Shown piece after piece: positions 33,231 to 42,240 of a DNA stretch of 64,000 nucleotides. Position numbers and translations under genes: made by a program. The notes beneath the pieces are model-generated. The model had not been told where the DNA came from. It did not search any database and saw nothing but the letters and a program-made list of their open reading frames with translations. Position 1 is the first letter of the stretch. Every line of letters starts with the position of its first letter. Source of the stretch: Eublepharis macularius (taxonomy: Eukaryota; Chordata; Lepidosauria; Squamata; Eublepharidae); contig NC_072801.1 in NCBI RefSeq assembly GCF_028583425.1, forward strand, positions 64,991,766 to 65,055,765, read 5' to 3'.

Positions 33231-33824
33231 AGGAATTTAGCAAGTGTTTTCATTTCAGTCATGAAAGAGTTAAACTGTTTGTGTTACCTACTTAATTAGT
33301 AAACATACTTTGAATGTAACCATTAGAGCTTCGAATAAGATTCCCGCCATAGAAAGGGGTGTCACTAAGCATAATGAAGTAAGACTAGGATTTTCTATTG
33401 GGCAGTTAGTTTATTGGGGGCAATTAATTGCTTCTATATACTGAAGTTTTATTGCTCTTTGTTCACCTTTCTCTCCTCTCACTACCACTCTCACTCTTAC
33501 TTACTTCTTATCTAGCAAGATGTAGTCAGCTTAGCAATTTATTATTTTCTCCAAATGTAACTCTAATTTTTATCCTTTAGTAAAGCAATTTTACAGAGCT
33601 ACACTGGAGTGTGTGTGTGAATCTATTCTCATTACTTCCAATGCGCAATCTTTGCACAAACTCTGCTATATTTTCCTACACTCTAATACGTATTGCAGAG
33701 TGATGATGATGACGATGATTATAAGCAAAAGCAATACTTACTGCATAAATTACCATTTTAACTGAAGGCAAGAGAACTTTCTCTTATTTCACATCTTGTC
33801 ATTTAGGGACTAAACATGTGAAAG

Positions 33825-34020
33825 CAAGGATAGTTTAATGGTTAGAGTGTCGGACTAAGATCTGGAAGAGCCAGGTTTGAATCCCCGCTCTGCCATGGAA
33901 GCTTGCTGGGTAACTTTGGGACAGTCACACACACTGGCCTAACCACTGACTTCTGAGGATAAAACAGAACAACCCTGTTCTTTGAGTCCCCACTGGGGAG
34001 AAAGGCACAGTATAAATGAA
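33825..34020 (+). repeat. tRNA-derived SINE
   Basis: Head 'atagtttaatggttagagtg', box B 'ccaggtttgaatccccgctc', body 'gggacagtcacacac' and end 'ggcacagtataaatga'. Close to the copy at 41180. Confidence 0.82.
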
Positions 34021-34869
34021 AAAGCATAAAATGAATGCATTTTCTGTAAAGCATGAAAAGGTGCCATTTTAAAATTGCCCATAGGAGGTGAAATATGCAG
34101 AAAGTTGAATTTGCCTATCTGTAGTAGAACTGCTCCAGAAGTACAGACCAGATCTTATTGATGATAATGTCAGATTAAGAAGATTCCCTTTACCTTTCTG
34201 TCTGTCTGGTGGTCTCTCTTGGTGGAGATGACATGGCCTGAAAACAGCTCCCCCACCTCACCCCTTTTAACATATTTAACTGTATGGAAATGTACTTGAT
34301 ACTGATTATACTACACTTGTACTGTGTAATCCACTTTGAGTCTCAGTGAGAAAGGCGGACTATACATGATATAAATGCACATTTATATAAATAAATGAAT
34401 ATTTATATATCTGCTGTGAATCTATCATCGAGCAGCAGGCGGCTACTGGGAAGGGGGAAATGGTGATAGCATGAAAAAGAAGGCTAAACATCTTGAAGAT
34501 GTCACAGGACTCTGCTTGCTTTTTGGTTAAATTAGTGGCACTGCAGCAAGCTTCTGTGCATTTTTCATTCCCCTCGCTTCCAAATGGCCTCCCAGCCTCC
34601 ACGTGGTTCCTAGTGGGCATTCCTGTCACTCATTGAAGACAAATGCAAATGCAAAAGCTGCTGTCGTAGGCTTTCTCCGTCTCTTCAGGCAGCCGTGCTA
34701 ACGGAGAGGGGAAGGAACAGAAGGAAAAGGGGTGTGGGAGAGGGACTTCAGTACCCAGAAAAACTTGCGAAAATGATCAAGTGCCCTTCGTGTGGAAGAT
34801 GTCACTTGTAGCGAGGCTCTCACGAAGACTGCCTTGGGCATGTACAGAGTACATAAACTTTTCCCACTC

Positions 34870-34975
34870 CTCCTATCTGAGGAAAGGAGTGCGGAGTCTC
34901 GAAAGCTCATACCCTGGGAATCTAGTTGGTCTTTAAAGTGTCCTGGACCCGAATCTTGCACCTCTCTCTCCTGAG
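34870..34975 (+). repeat. Penelope-type 3' tail fragment
   Basis: Contains 'gtctcgaaagctcataccct' and 'ttggtctttaaagtgtcctgg'. Comparable tails lie at about 27560-27740, 51570-51650, 53465-53665 and 58905-59090. Confidence 0.6.
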
Positions 34976-35299
34976 CCTCACGTTCATTTGTAATTAAAAA
35001 GGCCACCGGGGAAGAGAGGAAAGACTGACACTTTTGCCATTAGCAAACTGAACTATCAGGACAGTCTGGAACCTTTTCGGAAGGAACCGTCTGGGCATGT
35101 ACAGAGTGCCGTCGATCACCAGCAGCGGATGACTTAGAGGCCCCCACCGCACAGTTTACCTCCATAGCCTTCCAGTAGAATCCCCCAGACTGTGGTCAAT
35201 CGTCCTGGGCTCAGCTGGACTTCTGTCCGAGCAAACCTACAAAGGGCGCTTTGGCGATGGGATGTATTCATTTATTTATATTTATGGTACGCCTTTCTC

Positions 35300-35760
35300 A
35301 GGGAGATCCCAGGCGAGGACCGAGGCGTGAGGGGGACCCTTTGGCCAGATTTGCGAACTTGGCCCGCCTGAAGGGCAAAGCCCGCCGTCCTATCCCCAAG
35401 CAAGCACTTTCGCCCGGGGCGTGGCCTCGCCCTTTCCGCGGCAGGCGCCGGTGGGTGGGGACGGCGCCCTGATTAGCATAAGGCGGCCCGACGCCCCTGC
35501 AGCGAGGGGGCCCTTCGGGGGAGCGGCAGGGGGCGCCTCCCCCCACTGCTTAAGGGCGGGGGCGAGGGGCGCCGCCGGGGGCGGGCGGGTGGCGCTCTCC
35601 GTCCCCTCCGGCTGGCCCGGCTGGGCGCTCCCCGTATGGTCAGGGCGAGTCGTCGGGCTGGGAGCCGAAATGCTGGCAAGCAGGGCGCTAACTTTGCGCA
35701 GTGGCGATATCGTAGCCTATGAGGTTAAACCGAGGCGCGATCATTGCTGATTGAAAACTT
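35300..35760. promoter_or_regulatory. Orphan CpG-rich block
   Basis: The block is very GC-rich with many CpG pairs (for example gcccggggcgtggcctcg, ccgcggcaggcgccgg), in contrast to its AT-rich surroundings. It looks like a CpG island, which in vertebrates usually marks a promoter. No coding exon with a convincing product adjoins it on either strand. It could drive a non-coding transcript or an untranslated first exon of PYCARD, about 6 kb downstream. Confidence 0.5.
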
Positions 35761-36345
35761 TTCCCAATGCCCCGCCGTGGCGACTTGCAACACAGTCGGC
35801 GCTGGCAATTTTTGAGCGTCTCCCCGGAAGCTGCTTTTGACTGTTCAAAAATCGAATTCTCTCCCCCCCTCCCCCCGCCCTCCATACTTACACAAAATTC
35901 GAATAGCTCAGTCTTTCACACTTTCAAACCTAACTACGGTTGACTACTTATAGCACACCGCGCTGCGACTCGACCGCACACTTTACTAACGCTAAAATCG
36001 ATTACTCACAATTATATATTGTCGAAGGCTTTCTCGCAATACTCACAATTACTTCAAATCTGGTAACAGCTTATATCTACAGGTTAATGGCAGTAATGAT
36101 TTTGTCCACTAGGTGGTGCTCAAGACGGTTTGTATGAACTGGGATGGAGGCTCCCATACCCAGATGTTTTCCAAAGACTGAGAGCCAAGCTACAAGTGAC
36201 GCCTGACACAGGTTGGACGCTTGTCAGCTTCCCTCAAGTTTTGATGGGAAATGTAGGCATCCTGGTCTTGCAGCTGTAATGGAGAGCCAAGCTGTAAAAC
36301 CAGGATGCCTACATTTCCCATCAAAACTTGAGGGAAGCTGACAAG

Positions 36346-39300
36346 TAGGGGTGTGCAAGGAAAAAACTTTCGGCTTTCTTGTTTCGGGATTACCCGAAAC
36401 AAGATTCTCTACCGTTAAAGCCGAAAGCCGAAACAAGAATCTCTTTCGGGATTCGGGATTCGGGATTCTTTCGGCATTCTTTCGGCATTCTTTCGGGGTT
36501 TTTTTTTGGGAAAATGCCTCCGTCTTTCAGGACGCCTGGAGGAGGCATTTTCCCACCTAATAAGCCCAAAATTGGTGGGGACCTTCCTCTAACCCTTCTC
36601 TAACAACCACCCAAGTTTCAGACAGATTGGACTTTGGGGGGCCATGTTATGGCCCCCCAAAGCAGGTCCCCCCATCCTCCCATAAGAAAGCGAAGGAGCA
36701 GCATATTGTTAGCATGCTGCTGCTGATCTTTCTTCATTATTTCCTATGGGGAAAAAATGAAGAGGCAGGCTTCCTTTGCCAGGGGTGGCATTTTGCATGC
36801 AAAATGCCCCCCTACCCTCAGGGGCCCTTCTCCCACCCCTCCTCCCACCCCCCACCAAGGCTCAGCCTGCTCCCACTTGGGGGGGCCATTTCATGGCCTC
36901 CCCAAGTAGGTGCTCTAATCTCTACCACTGACAGCTGGGGGAGGCTTGTGTTGCCAGGGGTGGCATTTTGCATGCAAAATGCCCCCCAACCCTCTGGGGC
37001 CCTTCTCCCACCCCTCCTCCCACCCCCCACCAAGGCTCAACCTGCTCCCACTTGGGGGGGCATTTCATGGCCTCCCCAAGTAGATGCTCTGCTCTCATCT
37101 CTACCACTGACAGCTGGGGGAGGCTTGTGTTGCCAGGGGTGGCATTTTGCATGCAAAATGCCCCCCAGCCCTCTGGGGCCCTTCTCCCACCCTTCCTCCC
37201 ACCCCCCACCAAGGCTCAGACTGCTCCCACTTGGGGGGGCCATTTCATGGCCTCCCCAAGTAGGTCCTCTCAGCCCCTAAAGTCCACCCCTTACAGCCCC
37301 ACACAAACCCAATTCCCCCCCCAGCTGCCACACACAGACCCAAATCCCCACATTAGCCCCTCACAGACCCAAATCCACCCCCACCTGCCCTACACCCATA
37401 ACCCCAGGAACAGGCTGGCAAAGGCCAGCCCTCTCCCTTTGTTCCCTATGCTGGGAACTTCTAAACTCTCTTTCCCTGGGCAATTCTGCACAGCCCAGGG
37501 GTGCCACAATGGTGGGCACACTTCTGAGTGCCAGCTGGTCCCTGTGAAAGAGCACCTGAACCACAGACACCCTCCCTCAAATTCCCCCACCACCTACAGA
37601 GATGGCTGGCCAGCCAGCCCCATTGTTCCCTATGATGGGAACCAACTGCACAACAAAGAATAAAACAAGAACAACACAAAATAAAGTTTTAAAAAAAATA
37701 TATTCTCCCTTCCAAAGTACAAGTAGGCAAAGCATTATGACACATTACACCAGCAGTCCCCCACACAGAAAAATTAAAACAAAACTCACTTAACATCAGA
37801 GAATCACAAAGCATGATTCCTGTCAAAAACACTTTATTTCTTGAACAGCTTTAGGTTACACAGCAGGGGGGAACACCAAAGGGCATGGCAGCACTATCTT
37901 ACACAAAAATAACACAACTCGCTTCACATTAAAGAATCACCCCCAAAAATTGCTGTCAAAAGCACTTTATTTCTGTAACTGCTTTAGGAAGGCACCACAG
38001 AGCAGGAAAGCAGTGTACTACACAAAAATAACACAACTCACTTCACATCAGAGAATCACACAAACACAATTGCTGTCAAAAACGGTGAAGTGGGTTGTAT
38101 TATTTTTTGCAGTACATTGCTATCATGCCCTGTTGTGCCCTCCTACTGTGTAACCTAAAGCTGTTCAAGAAATAAAGTGTTTTTGCCAGGAATTGTGTTT
38201 TTGTGATTCTCTGATGTTAAGTGAGTTGTGTTATTTTTGTGTAAGATAGTGCTGCCATGCCCTTTGGTGTTCCCCCCTGCTGTGTAACCTAAAGCTGTTC
38301 AAGAAATAAAGTGTTTTTAACAGGAATTGTGCTTTGTGATTCTCTGATGTGAAGTGAGTTGTGTTATTTTTGTGTAAGATAGTGCTGCCATGCCCTTTGG
38401 TGTTCCCCCCTGCTGTGTAACCTAAAGCTGTTCAAGAAATAAAGTGTTTTTGACAGGAATCATGCTTTGTGATTCTCTGATGTTAAGTGAGTTTTGTTTT
38501 AATTTTTCTGTGTGGGGGACTGCTGGTGTAATGTGTCATAATGCTTTGCCTACTTGTACTTTGGAAGGGAGAATATAATTTTTTTTAAACTTTATTTTGT
38601 GTTGTTCTTGTTTTATTCTTTGTTGTGCAGTTGGTTCCCATCATAGGGAACAATGGGGCTGGCTGGCCAGCCATCTCTGTAGGTGGTGGGGGAATTTGAG
38701 GGAGGGTGTCTGTGGTTCAGGTGCTCTTTCACAGGGACCAGCTGGCACTCAGAAGTGTGCCCACCATTGTGGCACCCCTGGGCTGTGCAGAATTGCCTAG
38801 GGAAAGAGAGTTTAGAAGTTCCCAGCATAGGGAACAAAGGGAGAGGGCTGGCCTTTGCCAGCCTGTTCCTGGGGTTATGGGTGTGGGGCAGGTGGGGGTG
38901 GATTTGGGTCTGTGAGGGGCTAATGTGGGGATTTGGGTCTGTGTGTGGCAGCTGGGGGGGAATTGGGTTTGTGTGGGGCTGTAAGGGGTGGACTTTAGGG
39001 GCTGAGAGGACCTACTTGGGGAGGCCATGAAATGGCCCCCCCAAGTGGGAGCAGTCTGAGCCTTGGTGGGGGGTGGGAGGAAGGGTGGGAGAAGGGCCCC
39101 AGAGGGCTGGGGGGCATTTTGCATGCAAAATGCCACCCCTGGCAACACAAGCCTCCCCCAGCTGTCAGTGGTAGAGATGAGAGCAGAGCACCTACTTGGG
39201 GAGGCCATGAAATGCCCCCCCAAGTGGGAGCAGGCTGAGCCTTGGTGGGGGGTGGGAGGAGGGGTGGGAGAAGGGCCCCAGAGGGTTGGGGGGCATTTTG

Positions 39301-39940
39301 CATGCAAAATGCCACCCCTGGCAACACAAGCCTCCCCCAGCTGTCAGTGGTAGAGATTAGAGCACCTACTTGGGGAGGCCATGAAATGGCCCCCCCAAGT
39401 GGGAGCAGGCTGAGCCTTGGTGGGGGGTGGGAGGAGGGGTGGGAGAAGGGCCCCTGAGGGCTGGGGGGCATTTTGCATGCAAAATGCCACCCCTGGCAAA
39501 GGAAGCCTGCCTCTTCATTTTTTCCCCATAGGAAATAATGAAGAAAGATCAGCAGCAGCATGCTAACAATATGCTGCTCCTTCGCTTTCTTATGGGAGGA
39601 TGGGGGGACCTGCTTTGGGGGGCCATAACATGGCCCCCCAAAGTCCAATCTGTCTGAAACTTGGGTGGTTGTTAGAGAAGGGTTAGAGGAAGGTCCCCAC
39701 CAATTTTGGGCTTATTCGGTGGGAAAATGCCTCCTCCAGACGTCCTGGAAGACGGAGGCATTTTCCCATAGAAAAGCCGAAAGAAAGCCGAAAGAATCCC
39801 GAAACGTTTCGGCTTTTTTCTTTCGGCTACCCGAAACGTTTCGGCATTCCCCGAAACGTTTCGGCATTCCCCGAAAGAAGCCGAAACACTTTTGTTTCGG
39901 CATTCTTTCGGCATTCTGAATGCCGAAACGCACATCCCTA
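36346..39940. mobile_element. 3.6-kb palindromic hAT-like fold-back element
   Basis: It starts TAGGGGTGTGC, ends GCACATCCCTA and is flanked by the 8-bp duplication CTGACAAG (36338-36345 and 39941-39948). The two arms, about 1.6-1.7 kb each, are near-perfect reverse complements meeting near 38083. Each arm has about three ~177-bp subrepeats (left 36780-37270, each with 'gcattttgcatgcaaaatgc') and, towards the centre, ~134-bp tandem repeats. Mirror-image open frames (36627-37280 plus, 38995-39648 minus) are repetitive and carry no transposase features. The element is non-autonomous. The 8-bp duplication and the end sequence suggest hAT. Confidence 0.9.
38090..38490 (+). repeat. ~134-bp tandem repeats with AATAAA signals
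   Basis: Three units on the right side of the fold-back centre share 'gtgtaacctaaagctgttca' followed by 'agaaataaagtgtttttg', with AATAAA at about 38170, 38305 and 38438. The left arm carries the mirror image. Both strands thus have polyadenylation-like signals reading out from the centre of the palindrome. Confidence 0.85.
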
Positions 39941-39987
39941 CTGACAAGTGTCCAACCTGTGTAAGGCGTCACTTGTAGCTTGGCTCT

Positions 39988-41179
39988 GAGAAACCTGCAC
40001 ATTCATTTATCCAAAAGCCCGCCGTTCTGTAGCGAGTGTCCACTGGCTTTCCAGGCTCCCTAGATCATGTGAGGGGGAAAAATAGCCACCTGCAAAACAG
40101 TTTTTCTCCAGTTTCCCACACAGTTTTACTTGTGTGGACTGGTCATGCTCTCTGGTTCCCTAACCATTCAGGCAGGCAGGTGGAGTGTGTGCGTCCCTGT
40201 TTTTCCTAAAGCAGTGTGGGAGGGGGGGATTTTAGCAGAAAAATAAAAGTGCTGCTCTTCCAGGATGATCTTCTACTTGGGAGTGCAGTCTTAGTACAGG
40301 AAAAACAGCCTCCCTTCCCCATACACCCAGGCAGTGTTCCAGCCAGCCCTGCTGTTTTCCTCTGGCTGTAGAGTGTGGCTTTCCACTATGCTGCATCTTC
40401 AGGATGGGGGAAGATTGTACCTGTTGGATTTCTGCCTGCTATGCCTCAGACAGGCAAGCAATTCTTGCCCTGTCTAAAGCATAATAGTTCACAAAGTCCC
40501 GCTCTGCTTTTTAAAAATTCAGTGTATTTCAGCTGAAGGCAGGTTTAGGGCCGTCTGTTTTCTGTCACAGCCTTATTCAGGACACAGGAAATGACCTCAT
40601 GCTAGCCCTGTTCACAAATTACAGGAAATGCACCTGCGATCTGTAGACAACCTGATTTTTCTTTCTAGTGCATTGGGTAATTTTCCTTACCTGGAAGGCG
40701 CAGGCGGGCACAGCTTACACAACCCATTTATCCAGGCACTGGTTTCCTCTGCAAGGCAAGCACGGCTTGACTCTTTGGCACAAACAGATGAAGGCACATA
40801 GTTCATATGTTCCCTGTAAGGTGCGTTAGGCCATTGGTCTTTCAAAGCTGCATCTATTCAGACTGGCAGCTCTCCGGGGTCTTAGGCAGAGGCCTTTCTT
40901 ATCAACTACTGCCTGAGCCTTTAAACTGGAGTGGCCATGCTTCGAACCTGAGACCAAGTAGATGCCCTGCTACCAAACATTTCAGCTGTTTTACAACCAG
41001 CATCATCAGGCAGCATTGGCTCTCTAAGGGCCGGGAGACCCATCCTTTTTTCACCGAGCCTGAGACCCACTGAACCTCTCCTGGCACCCAGCAGCCCTGC
41101 TGAATCAACCCCAGTCTAGCCCAATGTATTTTTTTACAGACTTGTTCTTCTACCATCACTACCCCCTGCAACCAGAACC
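39988..41179 (+). other. Intergenic, MIR-like repeat
   Basis: Mostly unassigned. A sauropsid MIR-like repeat lies at about 40838-40985 ('gactggcagctctccggggt', 'tcgaacctgagacca'). Confidence 0.5.
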
Positions 41180-41690
41180 AACTGGTGTAGTGGCTACAGT
41201 GTCGGACTAGGATCTGGGAGTCCCAGGTTCGAATCCCCACTTTGCCATGGAAGCTCACTGGGTGACTTGACCTAGTTATGCTTTCTCTCAGCCTACCCTG
41301 CCTCACAAGGATAGTTAGGTGGCTAGCTGTGTTAGTCTGCAACAGAAGAGCTCGATTGTTGTCCGGTGGCGCCTTGGAGTCCAATCGGGTTTTCAGAGTG
41401 TAAGCTTCCGAAAAAGAGATTTGACTCCCCAAAGCTTACTCTAAGGTGCCGCTGGATTCAGATCCTGCCTCACAAGGTTGGCTTATTGATTGGTATTCTA
41501 TACCGTCTTTCCCCCATGTTTAGTGCTGGAGGCGGTTTACAATATAAATATACAATACGAAGTGGTGGTTGTGAGGATTGAAAAAAGAGGAGGGGAAGAT
41601 GGTTGTTGTGGGTTGTATAGAGGAAATCCGCGTAAACAGCTTGGGGTCCTCATTGGAGGGAAAGCGACGTATAAATGTTTTTTTAGGAGC
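41180..41690 (+). repeat. tRNA-derived SINE interrupted by a Penelope-type tail
   Basis: The SINE head 'ctggtgtagtggctacagtg' and box B 'ccaggttcgaatccccactt' continue to 41310. The SINE resumes at 41464 and ends near 'aagcgacgtataaatg' at about 41675. The interrupting piece, 41311-41463, carries Penelope-type tail motifs. It is bounded by the 14-bp duplication CCTGCCTCACAAGG (41297-41310 and 41464-41477). Confidence 0.85.
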
Positions 41691-42240
41691 TCTTTTCTCT
41701 CCTGGACCTGGCCACGCGCTGCAAAAACTGCAAGTTCCAGCTGCACGCCGGAAACCGCCACTTCCTCGCCCAGAAAGCGCTTGCCTCGTTGCAGAAGAGC
41801 CTCAGGGCTCAGACCCCTCCTCCTCCTCCCTCAGCACCAATCAGCGCGGCCGCAGAGTGCCCCCCTCCCTCCCTCCCGTGCAGCCAGACGCTCCCGCGCG
41901 GCCGCTTCTGTCCCGGGAAAAGGCGCTGCTGCAGCTGCAGCCGGCGGTGAAGGATCGCGATGGGGAAGACCCTCCGCGACCACCTGGTGGACGCGCTGGA
42001 GGACCTGGAGGAGGAGCAGCTGAAGAAGTTCAAGCGCAAGCTGAACGAGATCCCCGTCCGGGCGGGCTTCGACAACATCCCCCGGGGGCGGCTGCAGAAG
42101 GCGGATGCCCTGGACACCTGCGACCTGCTCATCAGCTACTACACGGACGCTTACGCCGTGCAGGTGACCGCTGAGGTGCTGGAGAGCATCAACCTCAAAT
42201 GCCAGGCGAAGAAGCTCCTCTCGGTCACCGGGATCGGTAA
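41690..42240 (+). promoter_or_regulatory. PYCARD: CpG-rich promoter and first exon region of PYCARD
   Basis: GC- and CpG-rich sequence starts about 270 bp before the PYCARD start codon and continues through exon 1. A CCAAT box in good context (caccaatcag, CCAAT at 41837-41841) lies about 120 bp upstream of the ATG. No convincing TATA box is seen; the tataaat at 41670 belongs to a SINE tail. Confidence 0.6.

Larger units (their letters stand above)
32882..36178 (+). other. Intergenic: 3' flank, SINEs, CpG-rich block
   Basis: It contains the 3' UTR or flank of the FIIND gene (no clear AATAAA near the stop), two tRNA-type SINEs, a short Penelope-type tail at about 34870-34975 and the CpG-rich block at 35300-35760. 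No gene is supported. Confidence 0.6.
36180..39987. mobile_element. 'gagccaagct' MITE split by a 3.6-kb insertion
   Basis: The outer ends are AGAGCCAAGCTACAAGTGACG and its reverse complement ending near 39987. The left part is 36180-36345 and the right part 39941-39987. The left part is itself palindromic ('accaggatgcctacatttcc' and its mirror). The insertion of the palindromic element separates the two parts. Confidence 0.85.

Noticed and set aside
33825-33910. tRNA gene
   Set aside because: Box A and B are present but the cloverleaf is incomplete and the sequence continues as a SINE body seen in several copies.
36780-37270. CRISPR-like regularly spaced repeats
   Set aside because: Units are long (~177 bp), directly adjacent and part of a eukaryotic fold-back element.
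36627-39648. Pair of 217-codon open frames as protein genes
   Set aside because: They are mirror images within a palindromic repeat, consist of proline-rich subrepeats and show no known domain.
41670-41676. TATAAAT as TATA box of PYCARD
   Set aside because: It is the conserved 'gtataaat' end of the SINE at 41180 and lies 290 bp from the start codon; the CpG/CCAAT type promoter fits better.
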